Below, piece after piece: positions 8,998-17,982 of a DNA stretch of 64,000 nucleotides (the stretch's first letter is position 1; each line of letters begins with the position of its first letter). The translations under genes were made by a program, and so were the position numbers. Where the stretch lies: assembly GCA_021776735.1 (NCBI GenBank), contig JAJFFH010000057.1:1-64000 (forward strand), written 5' to 3'. The notes beneath the pieces are model-generated. The model ran no database searches, was not told the DNA's origin, and saw nothing but the letters and a program-made list of their open reading frames with translations. Origin of the DNA: Planctomycetota bacterium (GTDB lineage Bacteria; Planctomycetota; PLA2).

Positions 8998-9303
8998 TCA
9001 GGCCTCCTCGAAGAATCCGTCCAGGGCCATCAGCTTGAGCGCCGTCCGAAACGGACTCGGGATTCCGGCGAGCCTCAGGGTCCGGCCCTTCTCGGCAAGC
9101 CGCTTGCGAGCGTCGAGGAGCACGCCGATGACCATGCTGGCGACAAACGAGACGCCCCCGAGCACCACGAAGACATCGCCGTCGGTTTGCTGTATGCCCG
9201 AGTCGAGCTGCTCCTTGAGCGCCGGAGCCGTCTCGTGGTCGAGTTCGCCCTCGAGTTCAATCCAGCGCGCGCCGTCCTGGTCCTTCCACTCAATCGAGAT
9301 CAT
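8998..9303 (-). CDS. STAS-domain protein encoded at the end of the efflux operon
   Basis: A 101-residue STAS domain similar to its neighbour: GARWIELEGELDHETAPALK, then FVVLGGVSFVASMVIGVLLD, then GRTLRLAGIPSPFRTALKLM. The phospho-acceptor loop reads F-V-A-S-M, keeping the Ser with Ala before it. Between them, residues 38-43 are QQTDGD, encoded by a copy of the dispersed 18-bp motif at 9174-9191 lying in a surface loop. The ATG overlaps the stop of the RND gene by 4 bases (ATGA), so it is translationally coupled to an efflux pump, an unusual partner for STAS domains. No anti-sigma kinase is in the window. Confidence 0.75.
   Translation of the reverse strand: MISIEWKDQDGARWIELEGELDHETAPALKEQLDSGIQQTDGDVFVVLGGVSFVASMVIGVLLDARKRLAEKGRTLRLAGIPSPFRTALKLMALDGFFEEA
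9174..9191 (-). repeat. Dispersed 18-bp motif copy, inside STAS gene
   Basis: 17 of 18 (one C in place of G). Encodes QTDGD in the 8998-9303 protein. Confidence 0.85.
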
Positions 9304-12300
9304 GCGCTGAAGGGTACGACAGCGGGCTCATCCTCGCGCGCGGGCTTTTTGCGGCGCCGGGCGAGGAGGCTCTTGAGATCCTCGATAATGAGATAGCCAG
9401 CCGGGATTACGAGCAGGGTCAGGATGGTCGAAAACAGGATGCCGAAACAGATCGTCGCGGCGAACGGCGACCACAGCTTGGAGAAGCCGGACAGTCCGAG
9501 CGCCATCGGCAAGAGGCCGGCGATGGTTGTGACCGACGTCAGGAGGATCGGGCGCGCGCGCAGGCGGCAGCCCTCGCGGACCGCATTGATAGCAGACATG
9601 CCCGACCCGCGGCGCCGGTTGATGAAGTCCACGAGCACGATGGCGTCGTTGACGGCGATGCCCGCGAGGCCGACCATCGCGATGCCGGCCATCATCGTGA
9701 ACGGGTTGCCGGTCACCCACAGGCCGAACACGACGCCGATGAATGCGAAGGGGATGGTCAGCAGGATCAGAAACGGCAGCGCGTACGACCTGAACTGCGC
9801 GGCGAGAATCATGTAGATCGCCAGGATAGCGACGTTGAACGCCTGGCCGAGCGACGCAAACGACTTGCGCGTCTCCTCGAACTCGCCGCCGAACCGCAAC
9901 CCGACGCCCGGATACGCCGCCTTGAATTCCGGGGTGTCGAAGCGCCGCTGCAGGGCTTCGTTGACCTCGGTCGCCGTCGTCACGGCCTCTTCGATGTCGG
10001 CGATAACCTTGACCGTGCGGCGCCCGTTGTAGCGGTAGATGCCGGCGTCGGAACGTCGCGCGGTCACGCGCGTGAACGAACGCAGAGGCACGGCAGCGCC
10101 GTGGGTGTTGCGCAGCCGGACACGCGAGAGGTCGTCCACCGAACGCACGGTCGCGGGATCGAGTCGCACGCGCACGTCCGCGTCGTCGAGCCCGCCCGGA
10201 TCCTTGAACACCGACACGACGGCGCCGTCGTTTGCCGCGGCGAGGGTGCGCGCGGCGCGGGCGAACGTGATGCCGTGCGCCGCCGCCAGGTCGTCGCGCA
10301 ACGACACCTTGTACTCGACCCGGCCCTCGTCGTGGTTGTCCTCGATGCCGGTGACGCCGTCCAGCCCGAACAGATACGCCTTGAGCTGTCCCGCCACTTC
10401 CTCGGCGACGTCGAGGTCGTCGCACCGCACGCGCACGGCAACCGGTTTTCCAGTGGGCGGACCATCCGCCTGCGGTACGGCGGACACCTTGGCAAATCGC
10501 GAGAGGCCCGCCGCAACGCGCCGTTCCCGCTCGCTGGCCGGCTGCTCCATGATCCGCCGGATTTCGGCGGCGGCGTAGTCCTTGACCTGGTTCGGATCGA
10601 TGCCGGAGCCCTGCTTGAGCGACACGAACGCCTGCGCGAAGTAGGGTGCAACCGAGAGCACCTGATCATCGGTGAACATCGCCCCGAGCGTGGTCGACCA
10701 CGCCTCGATCTGGCCCGCGAACGGCCCCTTTTCGTTGAGCATCCGCAAGAAATCATCGGTCGCGCGCGCGGCATCCGACGTCTCTTTCAGACTCGCGTCC
10801 GGCGGCATCTGCATGTTCACCAAAAACACCTGGAAATCGGACGGGAACAGGAGCTTGTCGAGCACCCCCGCGACGCCCACGGCCGTGATCGCCAGGGCGA
10901 GAAGCCAGACGATGACGGAGTAGCGGCGGCGCATGCACAGCGCGAGCACGCGGTCGTAGACCGGCCGCAGACGCGCGGCGCCCGCACGCACACGCGCGCC
11001 CAGACGCGGGCGCCGCACGACGATGACATCCGCGCTCGCTGCCCCCGCTCCCCCCTCTTTTTCTTTCAGCCTCTGCCCAAAGTGGAGGTAGTGAACCGGC
11101 AGGATGAAGAAGCACTCGAACACCGAGGCGAGCAACACGACGGCGACGACCTTGGGGATGATCGAGAAGAACTCTCCCGTCACACCGACCATGATGAGCA
11201 TCGGCAGAAACGCCGCCATGGTGGTCAGCGTGGACGAGAACACCGGCCAAAACACCTCGGAGGTGCCCTTGACGACGGCGGTCCGCAGGCTCTTGCCGTT
11301 CTCGAGATAGCGATAGATGTTTTCGAGAACGATCAGCGCGTCGTCGACGATCACGCCGCTGACCAGCACCATCGCGAACAGCGAGATCGCGTTGACCGAG
11401 ACCCCGATGGCGCCCATGAAGATGATCGAGACGAGGTAGCAAAACGGGATGCCGATGATGGCGAGGAGCGCGTTGCGGACCCCGATGCCAGCCCACAGCG
11501 CGAGGAACACGAGGACGATGCCGGTCGCGAGGTTGGTCAGCAGGATCTTCAAGCGGTCGCGGATGATCTGGCTCGAGTCGAGCGCGAGGCCAACGTCGAT
11601 GCCCGCGGGCAGGCCGCGCGCCTTGAAGTCGTCGATGCGGGCGCGCGCCTCGTCCACCAGATCGAGTGAATTGCGCGACTCCTCCTTGCTGACCGGCAGG
11701 ATGACGGCGTCCTGGCCGTTGAACCGCGAGAAGATGTCGCGCTCTTCGTAGCCGGCCACGACCTTGCCGACGTCGCGCACGCGCACATGGCTTCCGCCGG
11801 GATCGTGGCGGATGACGGTGTCGGCGAGATCGCGCGAGGAGAGATAGTTGCCCGCCGCCGTGACGGCGATCTCGGTGCCCTGCCGCCGGATCTCGCCCGC
11901 GGGGATGTTTTTGTTCGTCGCCTGGAGCAGCGCGAGGACTTCCTCGAGCGTGAGATCGTGCTGCTCCAGACGACGCGGATCGATGTGGACGGAAAACTCC
12001 GGCTCGCGCAGATCGCGGTCATCCACCTTGGCCACGCCGTCGATGTCGATCAGTTCCTCGCGCAGTTCGCGCGCGACGTGGCGCGCGACCGGTTCGAGCT
12101 CCGGTTTCGCGTACGACACCGCCACGGAGATGAGCGGGAAGATTTCGTAGACCGTCTGCCGCTGCAGGACCGGCTGCTCGGCGTCCTCGGGCAGGTCCTC
12201 GATGCGTTCGAGGGCGGCGCGAATGTCGCTGAAGGCCCGATCCACCTCGCGGTCGGACAGGTCCTCGCGGAGCTTCACCTGGATCGTCGATCGGTTCGGA

Positions 12301-12662
12301 CGCGAGTCGCTCACGATCCGGTCGATGCCGCGGATGCCCGTGATCTCGTCTTCGATCTTGGCCGTAACGAGGGTGTCGATTTCCTCGGGCGACGCGCCTA
12401 TCCAGACGGTCGAGACCATCGCGGCGTCCAGATCCACGTTGGGATAGGCATCGACGGCGATGTTGCTGGTGGCGTAGAGCCCGCCCAGGACGCACACGAA
12501 AAACAGGATGTTGAACAACACCCCCTGCCCCACTGCGAAGCGGGCGAGCATCCGCCCCGCCCCGTTACCGGCCTCTCCGTTGGCGTTCTCTCCGATGGCG
12601 CCGACGCCCGAAGCAGGCTCGGGTGCGTCCGCACCGGGCTCTTCTTGCGGCGTCGTCGTCAC
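9300..12662 (-). CDS. RND-family efflux permease
   Basis: A 1120-residue inner-membrane pump using proton-motive force to export toxic compounds through an adaptor and a TolC channel. The 12-helix, two-halves architecture is evident. TM1 is GVLFNILFFVCVLGGLYATS, the first large periplasmic loop carries DAYPNVDLDAAMVSTVW and GASPEEID, TM4 has VSGVIVDDALIVLENIYRYL with the proton-relay Asp pair, and TM10 has GLAGIAVNDAIVLVDFINRR. An N-terminal cytoplasmic extension of about 40 residues and a Gly-Ala insert (KEKEGGAGAASAD, from a G-tract at 11041-11055) are unusual. Substrate class (drug or metal) cannot be decided. Overlaps both neighbours by 4 bases. Confidence 0.93.
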   Translation of the reverse strand: MTTTPQEEPGADAPEPASGVGAIGENANGEAGNGAGRMLARFAVGQGVLFNILFFVCVLGGLYATSNIAVDAYPNVDLDAAMVSTVWIGASPEEIDTLVTAKIEDEITGIRGIDRIVSDSRPNRSTIQVKLREDLSDREVDRAFSDIRAALERIEDLPEDAEQPVLQRQTVYEIFPLISVAVSYAKPELEPVARHVARELREELIDIDGVAKVDDRDLREPEFSVHIDPRRLEQHDLTLEEVLALLQATNKNIPAGEIRRQGTEIAVTAAGNYLSSRDLADTVIRHDPGGSHVRVRDVGKVVAGYEERDIFSRFNGQDAVILPVSKEESRNSLDLVDEARARIDDFKARGLPAGIDVGLALDSSQIIRDRLKILLTNLATGIVLVFLALWAGIGVRNALLAIIGIPFCYLVSIIFMGAIGVSVNAISLFAMVLVSGVIVDDALIVLENIYRYLENGKSLRTAVVKGTSEVFWPVFSSTLTTMAAFLPMLIMVGVTGEFFSIIPKVVAVVLLASVFECFFILPVHYLHFGQRLKEKEGGAGAASADVIVVRRPRLGARVRAGAARLRPVYDRVLALCMRRRYSVIVWLLALAITAVGVAGVLDKLLFPSDFQVFLVNMQMPPDASLKETSDAARATDDFLRMLNEKGPFAGQIEAWSTTLGAMFTDDQVLSVAPYFAQAFVSLKQGSGIDPNQVKDYAAAEIRRIMEQPASERERRVAAGLSRFAKVSAVPQADGPPTGKPVAVRVRCDDLDVAEEVAGQLKAYLFGLDGVTGIEDNHDEGRVEYKVSLRDDLAAAHGITFARAARTLAAANDGAVVSVFKDPGGLDDADVRVRLDPATVRSVDDLSRVRLRNTHGAAVPLRSFTRVTARRSDAGIYRYNGRRTVKVIADIEEAVTTATEVNEALQRRFDTPEFKAAYPGVGLRFGGEFEETRKSFASLGQAFNVAILAIYMILAAQFRSYALPFLILLTIPFAFIGVVFGLWVTGNPFTMMAGIAMVGLAGIAVNDAIVLVDFINRRRGSGMSAINAVREGCRLRARPILLTSVTTIAGLLPMALGLSGFSKLWSPFAATICFGILFSTILTLLVIPAGYLIIEDLKSLLARRRKKPAREDEPAVVPFSA

Positions 12663-13765
12663 CGTTGGTCTTTCGCGCTGCGGTCCGGGCCAACGTCCGC
12701 GCGATTCGGCGTCGCCGAGGTCACGACCACGCCATTCCGCAACCCGGAGAAACCGGCGCGCACGATGCGATCACCGTCCGCAATCGCGTTATCACGGACC
12801 CGCCACAGATCGCTTCGCGCGTGGACGTCGGCCACCCGAACGCGGATCCAACGCACCACGCCTTGCTCGACTCGGAACACGCCATGCTCGCCGCGTTGTT
12901 CGCGCACGGCGGCCTTGGGCACGTACAGCGCCGCCGCGCCGGGCGCCAGCACAAAACGAGCTTCGGCGTGCATGCCGGGCAAGAGTCCGGTGCCGTGGGC
13001 CGCGATGGTGATCTCGATGCGGTAGCGGCGCGTACGTGCGCCGGCGCGCAAGGCTCGGCGCGTAATGACGCCGCGCACCGACGAGCCACCGGGCGAGTCG
13101 CCCATCGAACCCCCGGCCGAGTCACCAGGAAGGGAACCCACCGAAACGGAGCCAAGGACGGCGATGTCTTGGCCGACCGCGAGACGGCCCACGATCGCGG
13201 CATCGACATCCACGTCGAGCACAAGCTCGGAGGCGTCGATCACATCGACCAGCGGTGTGCCGCGAGCGACGAATTCGCCGGCGTCCACGTGGTGAACTTC
13301 GACGATCCCGGCGATCGGCGACGCGGGGTGGCGCAACGCCTGTTCGTGCTCGGCCAGATGCAGGGCTTCCACGGCCCGCGCCTTTTCGGCCGCATTCGCG
13401 GCGGCGCTCAAGTCCGTTTCACGGCGCACGGCCCGCGCCCGCCGCAGATTCGCGGCGGATAAGGTGTCGTCGAACCGCGCCACGCCGGCGCCCTTCTTGA
13501 CACGCGCACCCTCGAGAACCGGAAGTTCGATCACGCGCCCCGCACGTTCCGCGGAAATCGTGACGTCGCGGACCGCGCGCAAGAACCCTCCCGCGCGCAA
13601 CTCCCCCGCCAGCGCCGTACGCCGAACGACCATCGTTTCGACGGAAACCGACACGACCTCTTCGGCTCGCGCCGAGTCGCCCGGGTCGCGCTGCAACATC
13701 ACGACAAGCGCGACGGCACCGGCTAGCCCAAGTAACGGCCACAGAATCGACGGAAGCCGATTCAT
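12659..13765 (-). CDS. Efflux RND periplasmic adaptor (membrane fusion protein) 1
   Basis: A 368-residue membrane fusion protein bridging pump and outer-membrane channel. An N-terminal membrane anchor (ILWPLLGLAGAVALVVML) is followed by the first half of the lipoyl/barrel-sandwich domain (AGRVIELPVLEGARVKKGAGVARFD), a short helical hairpin rich in Ala and Glu, the second lipoyl half (AGIVEVHHVDAGEFVARGTPLVDVIDASELVLDVDVD) and the beta-barrel. It is the second of two adaptor genes in the operon. Start and stop both overlap neighbours by 4 bases, so stoichiometric coupled translation is likely. Confidence 0.88.
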   Translation of the reverse strand: MNRLPSILWPLLGLAGAVALVVMLQRDPGDSARAEEVVSVSVETMVVRRTALAGELRAGGFLRAVRDVTISAERAGRVIELPVLEGARVKKGAGVARFDDTLSAANLRRARAVRRETDLSAAANAAEKARAVEALHLAEHEQALRHPASPIAGIVEVHHVDAGEFVARGTPLVDVIDASELVLDVDVDAAIVGRLAVGQDIAVLGSVSVGSLPGDSAGGSMGDSPGGSSVRGVITRRALRAGARTRRYRIEITIAAHGTGLLPGMHAEARFVLAPGAAALYVPKAAVREQRGEHGVFRVEQGVVRWIRVRVADVHARSDLWRVRDNAIADGDRIVRAGFSGLRNGVVVTSATPNRADVGPDRSAKDQR

Positions 13766-14808
13766 CGACCTTCGTCCTTGTCCGACTTATCCGACTTGCC
13801 CGGGTTGTCCCCAGGATCGCTCTTGTTTCGCGGCGCTCCGGCGGACTCGTTCCCCGGTTTGCCTGGTCGTCTGTCTCCTGAGTCGCCTGACGAAACATCG
13901 CCGTCAGTACGCCACAGCTCGAGATATCCGGCCATGCCCGGACGCATGTCCTTGGGGCGTTTCAAACGCGCCTCGACGCGAAACGTTCGCGATTGGCCTT
14001 CCGCCGCCGGCGCGATTGAGAAGAGGCGCGCGGCGTACGCGGGCCCGAGTGAGCCGTCGTCGAATGCGGCGCCGACACGGACGCGCTGCCCCACGCGGAG
14101 GCGCCCGACGACGCGCGCGGAGGCGTACGCGATTACGCGCACGGCCGCGTCGTCGACAAGGCGGAACGCGGTCTCGCCCGCACGGATGTACTCGCCGCGC
14201 TCCGGGACGACGCGAACGAGTCGACCCGTGAACGGCGCCATGATGCGCGTGCGCGCGAGCCGTTCCTTGGCCTCAACGACCGCGGCTTCCGCCGCCCGAC
14301 TCGCCGCCGCCGCCTCGCGCAGGTCGATGCGCGCGCGGTCGCGGTCGGCGACGCGGATCGTGCCGCTCGCATGCAACCGGGCCGTCCTCTTTTGCTCGAG
14401 AACAGCCCATTCGAGCCGCGCTGCGGCGCGTTCCAACGACGCCTCTGCGCCACGCGCGACCGCAGCCAGGATCCGATCGTTCAGGGTGACGACGACTTCG
14501 CCCCGCCTCACGACTCGTGTGTCATCGTCGGGTCGGCGATTGACCTTGCCCGCGACTTCCGCCGGAACGTTCACGTCGAAACGCGCGAGAACCTCCGCGG
14601 GCAGCCTGAGCGCGCGCTTCGCGGGAACGGGTTGGGCGACGGGCTTCGGTCCGGGTCGGCGGTCCGAGGCGGGCTCGGCCTCAGGCGGACGCACGGGCTC
14701 ATCCTCGGCGCGCGCGGTCACCGGGCACATCGAACACGCGAGGACAAGCGCCGCGACAGCGCCCGGTTTGCCCCGAAAAGCGTCAAGGCAGATACGCAGA
14801 TCTCTCAT
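13762..14808 (-). CDS. Efflux RND periplasmic adaptor (membrane fusion protein) 2
   Basis: A 348-residue adaptor with a signal-like N-terminus (AVAALVLACSMCPVTARAED), a lipoyl half (DVNVPAEVAGKVNRRPDDDTRVVRRGEVVVTLND), an alpha-hairpin (ASLERAAARLEWAVLEQK...RAAEAAVVEAKERLARTRI) and a second lipoyl half (APFTGRLVRVVPERGEYIRAGETAFRLVDD). The C-terminus is a Gly/Ser/Asp/Lys-rich tail (SGDSGDRRPGKPGNESAG) that looks disordered. It is distinct from the other adaptor immediately downstream. Two adaptors with one pump suggests a heteromeric adaptor ring (inference). Confidence 0.87.
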   Translation of the reverse strand: MRDLRICLDAFRGKPGAVAALVLACSMCPVTARAEDEPVRPPEAEPASDRRPGPKPVAQPVPAKRALRLPAEVLARFDVNVPAEVAGKVNRRPDDDTRVVRRGEVVVTLNDRILAAVARGAEASLERAAARLEWAVLEQKRTARLHASGTIRVADRDRARIDLREAAAASRAAEAAVVEAKERLARTRIMAPFTGRLVRVVPERGEYIRAGETAFRLVDDAAVRVIAYASARVVGRLRVGQRVRVGAAFDDGSLGPAYAARLFSIAPAAEGQSRTFRVEARLKRPKDMRPGMAGYLELWRTDGDVSSGDSGDRRPGKPGNESAGAPRNKSDPGDNPGKSDKSDKDEGR

Positions 14809-16355
14809 CGGTTGATCTCCTCGCCGCTCTCTTGGGGAGTACCGGACATGACCGTGCCGTTTCGTGAGTTCGAGTGCATCGCGGTTCCGGCCCGGGCGAG
14901 CACGGCGCGATCGACCGCTGCAAACGGATGCCCGCGAGGATCGCCGCCGCGAGCGCGATGCAACTCGTAAAGCGCGACGTTGTAGTCGTAAAGGGCCCGG
15001 ATATGCGCGAAGCGTGCAGCGCGCAGGGTCGCGGTCGCATCGAGAACCTCGCGCGACGTGGCGCGGCCCTGCGAGAACTTCTCGCTCTGGATGCGCTGGC
15101 TCTCCTCGGATCGCTCGATGCTCCGCTTCGCGACGGCGATGTCCTTGTAGTTTTGCTGCACACGCCGGAGCGCATCGGCGACCTCGGTGTACATCTGCGC
15201 CTCGAGCTCGCGGAGGCGAATTCGGGCCAGGTCCGATTCGTGCTCGGCACGGCGCAGCCGCGCGGGGCGCGCACCGGCAGTGAAGATCGGAATGTCGACG
15301 GACAGGAGCAACGTCACTCGTTCCTTGGGATTCGCGAAACGGCTGTCGGTGGCATCCCAGCCGAGCTGCCCGCGAAGCTCCGGAAGCTCACGCGCCCGGG
15401 CGGCCCTCTGGGAACGTTCGCTCGCGGACACCGCGAGGCGCGCGGCATGAAGTTCGGGTCGCTTCGCGAGCGCCGCATTGACGAGCGCCTTCGTCTTCCA
15501 GACCGGCGCCCGGCGAATCGGCTCGTCCGCCACCTCGATCGCGGCGTCTGCCGGACGCCCCAGCAGCACGTTGAGCCGCATCCGCAGAATCGGAACGGCG
15601 GCCTCGAGGCGCTCGCGATCCCGGATGGCGGAATCGTGCGCAACTTGCGCGTCCAGGAGCGCCGCCTTCGTGACCCGTCCCGCAGAGAGCAACGCGTCCG
15701 AATCCCGCACCTGGCGCTGCAACGCCTTCTCGTTCGCCGCGGCGGCATCGATCGCGCGATACCCTTCGAGTAGATCGAACCCGGCCGCGGTCACCGCCGT
15801 CGCAACGTCCGCTTCCGAGGCGGCTCGGTCGGCCTCGCTGCTCCGGCGCGCCCACGCGGCGGCCTTGTACGCATGGAAATGCCTGCCGAACCCGAAGATC
15901 GGAAAGTCCGCGGTCAAACCAAAGTCCCAGCGACGCTTCGGTCCCGTGGTGAACGAGGTACCGAGTTCCGGTGCGTTGACGCTCGGCGGCTCATCGACAC
16001 GTGTATAGGTGCCGCGTGCCCCCACCGTCGGGATCAACGCGGCGCGGGCCTCCCGCTCGAACGTCCCACTGACGAGCGCGTTGACCCGCGCCTGCGCAAC
16101 CGTGCGGTTGTGCGCCAAGGCCTCGACGACGAGTTCCCTGATGCGAAACCGGGTCTTGGACTCCGGTGCCCTTGCTTCACGCCGTCGCTTGCGCGAACCG
16201 GCCGTCCGGGCGTCCACGTCATTCGGCCCCGGGCTCCACACACCGCGACCGTGTGTGCCCGTGCATCCGAAGCCCCCCCCGGCGACCAGCGCCGCGACGA
16301 GCGCAGCCAAAACGATTCGAAACGAACGTGCCAAAACCGACCGGTCGGTTCTCAT
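14805..16355 (-). CDS. TolC-family outer-membrane efflux protein
   Basis: A 516-residue outer-membrane channel component. The N-terminus (FRIVLAALVAALVAGGGFGC) is a lipoprotein-type signal with Cys at about residue 31. Two internally similar halves contain long coiled-coil helices (EADVATAVTAAGFDLLEGYRAI in the first, YTEVADALRRVQQNYKDIAVAK in the second) and the expected TolC landmark strands (LGTSFTTGPKRRWDFGLTADFPIF; RVTLLLSVDIPIFTAG). It starts 4 bases inside the end of tetR, and the TetR-type palindrome at 16335-16350 overlaps codons 2-7, so the operator is inside the coding sequence. Confidence 0.9.
   Translation of the reverse strand: MRTDRSVLARSFRIVLAALVAALVAGGGFGCTGTHGRGVWSPGPNDVDARTAGSRKRRREARAPESKTRFRIRELVVEALAHNRTVAQARVNALVSGTFEREARAALIPTVGARGTYTRVDEPPSVNAPELGTSFTTGPKRRWDFGLTADFPIFGFGRHFHAYKAAAWARRSSEADRAASEADVATAVTAAGFDLLEGYRAIDAAAANEKALQRQVRDSDALLSAGRVTKAALLDAQVAHDSAIRDRERLEAAVPILRMRLNVLLGRPADAAIEVADEPIRRAPVWKTKALVNAALAKRPELHAARLAVSASERSQRAARARELPELRGQLGWDATDSRFANPKERVTLLLSVDIPIFTAGARPARLRRAEHESDLARIRLRELEAQMYTEVADALRRVQQNYKDIAVAKRSIERSEESQRIQSEKFSQGRATSREVLDATATLRAARFAHIRALYDYNVALYELHRARGGDPRGHPFAAVDRAVLARAGTAMHSNSRNGTVMSGTPQESGEEINR
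16335..16350. promoter_or_regulatory. Palindromic TetR-type operator inside the tolC start
   Basis: AACCGACCGGTCGGTT is a perfect 16-bp palindrome. Its half-site shares ACCGAC with the palindrome at 17006-17023 upstream of tetR. It overlaps codons 2-7 of tolC, just after the tetR stop. A partial match (AACTCTCCGGTCGGTT) lies at 17064-17079. Confidence 0.6.
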
Positions 16356-16996
16356 TCTGGAGTCTCCGAGATCAAAGAAGCACCCCGCAGGCCCGGGTCG
16401 GCCAGGATTGCGTGCACATAGTGGAGTTGTAACGTCTGGGCGTAGGCCCGCAGATCGACCTTTTGTCCCAAGATCACGAGGCGCAGGCTCATGCCGTCCA
16501 CGGCCGCGGTGAAAGCCTGGACGTATTGGGCCGGATCGAGATCCGCACGGAAAACACCGCGGCGCCGGCCATCACGCAGAAGCTCAGTCAAAAACCGCGC
16601 GAGAGCGGACTCGACATCGGCAAGCTGCTCCTGGACCTGATGTCGGTACGCGGCCGAGACACCCCAGAAATCAAAGAAAAGACGGTAAAGATCGAGGTTT
16701 TCAATCAATGCTGTCTCTACGATGTACGTCACGGCGTTGCGCAGGGTCTCGATGGGGTCGTCGGATCGGCCCCGCACCATGAGATCCTCCATGGAGGCGT
16801 GGGCCACGGTGACAACGAGGGTCGAGAACAACTCCTCCTTGCCGCTGAAGTACTCGTAGAGCGTCCCCTTGCCGACTTGGGCGGCTCCCGCAACATCGCT
16901 CATTCGCGTCGCGGCGTAGCCCTTGCGGCCAAAGACCTGGCGTGCGGCCGCCAAGATCTGTCGCCGGCGTTCGGACTTCGTAGGACGCTTCGGCAC
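16352..16996 (-). CDS. TetR/AcrR-family transcriptional repressor
   Basis: A 214-residue regulator from the preferred GTG start at 16996. Residues about 8-55 form the DNA-binding domain: SERRRQILAAARQVFGRKGY followed by AATRMSDVAGAAQVGKGTLY and EYFSGKEELFSTLV, the canonical TetR helix-turn-helix. The rest is an alpha-helical ligand domain with FFDFWGVSAAYRHQVQEQL. The open frame extends to 17047, but that would place the 17006-17023 palindrome inside the gene, so the downstream GTG is favoured. It heads an operon with tolC, two adaptors, the RND pump and a STAS gene. Autoregulation through the two palindromes is likely. Confidence 0.9.
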   Translation of the reverse strand: MPKRPTKSERRRQILAAARQVFGRKGYAATRMSDVAGAAQVGKGTLYEYFSGKEELFSTLVVTVAHASMEDLMVRGRSDDPIETLRNAVTYIVETALIENLDLYRLFFDFWGVSAAYRHQVQEQLADVESALARFLTELLRDGRRRGVFRADLDPAQYVQAFTAAVDGMSLRLVILGQKVDLRAYAQTLQLHYVHAILADPGLRGASLISETPE

Positions 16997-17005
16997 CCCG
17001 GAATA

Positions 17006-17023
17006 GTACCGACCAGTCGGTAC
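17006..17023. promoter_or_regulatory. Palindromic TetR operator upstream of tetR
   Basis: GTACCGAC-CA-GTCGGTAC is an 18-bp palindrome with 8-bp arms and a 2-base centre, 10 bases upstream of the GTG start of tetR. A TetR-family dimer typically binds such a site next to its own gene. Confidence 0.7.
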
Positions 17024-17283
17024 TTCAAAAAGAAATCTTGCGACCATTGGCTCATAAACACGGAACTCTCCGGTCGGTTTGGCGGTTCCGCAAGAAAAAC
17101 GCGAACAGGGCCGGATTCTCGAAGGTACCGATATAGACTTGGACCAGTACCGCGCAAGTCGAGAGCGCGTCCAGCGGTGCTGGGCTCCGCTCGTACTTCG
17201 GCTTGCGGCACCTCAGGACGTTTTGGACACGAACGCAGTAGACGGCTCCGGCTCAACACCGGCCACGCCGGCGGGAGGAAAAG

Positions 17284-17982
17284 ATGAGGAAATTCGCGGA
17301 TCGAATGGCTTGGGCCGCTGGAGACGGCGCCGGGTTTGCTATCGACGCTGCCGTTTCAGAACGGCTCTCATTCATTCGACGCACCTACGTCACGCTGACC
17401 GTGCAGTTGTGCGCGGTCGCCGGGCTGGCTGCATTTCTTGCGAACATGAACTTGCCGATCCAATTCGGAGGCGGCCTCGGCTTGATCTCGGTCATCGGCC
17501 TGATGTTCGTCCTGCCGCGTCTTCTGGCAGCGGGTGCGTCGAAAGGCAACCACATCCTCGGCGCGACGCTGTGCGTCCTGTTCTACGGACTGATCTGCGC
17601 ACCGCTCGCGTACTTTGTCCCGGGCGCCCTGCTCCTGCGGGCGGCCATCCTCACCGGCTGCGTCTTCGGTGGCCTCACGGCATACGTGTTCATGACCAAG
17701 AAGGACTTCTCCTTCCTCGGCGGAATACTCTCGACGCTTCTCTTTGTCGCGATCGGGTTTAGCCTGGTCAGTTTCTTCTTCGGCGGGTTCGGAAGCGGGA
17801 CCGCGCTCGTGTACTCGGGCGCGATGGTGCTGCTGTTCTCCGGCTTCATCCTGTACGACACCTCGAAAATCATGCGCCACTACCCGACCGACATGCACAT
17901 CCCGGCCGCGACGATGCTGCTGATCGATGTCGTTATTCTGTTCCGGTACATCCTGTACATGCTGATGGCCAGTAACGACTAG
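17284..17982 (+). CDS. Bax inhibitor-1/YccA family membrane protein
   Basis: A 232-residue protein with seven predicted membrane helices, matching the BI-1 (TMBIM) family, which includes pH-sensitive Ca2+-leak channels; its role in bacteria is not settled. The N-terminus has FIRRTYVTLTVQLCAVAGLA. The C-terminus shows the family signature: SGFILYDTSKIMRHYPTDMH followed by AATMLLIDVVILFRYILYML, carrying the two conserved Asp residues that gate the pore. A good ribosome site (GGAGGAAAAG) stands just before the ATG. The stop codon TAG is the first 3 bases of the MITE-like element that follows, so the insertion occurred exactly at the gene end. Confidence 0.92.
   Translation: MRKFADRMAWAAGDGAGFAIDAAVSERLSFIRRTYVTLTVQLCAVAGLAAFLANMNLPIQFGGGLGLISVIGLMFVLPRLLAAGASKGNHILGATLCVLFYGLICAPLAYFVPGALLLRAAILTGCVFGGLTAYVFMTKKDFSFLGGILSTLLFVAIGFSLVSFFFGGFGSGTALVYSGAMVLLFSGFILYDTSKIMRHYPTDMHIPAATMLLIDVVILFRYILYMLMASND

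Noticed and set aside
16996..17047. Longer TetR start at 17047
   Set aside because: It would place the 18-bp operator palindrome inside the coding region and adds residues not typical of the family.
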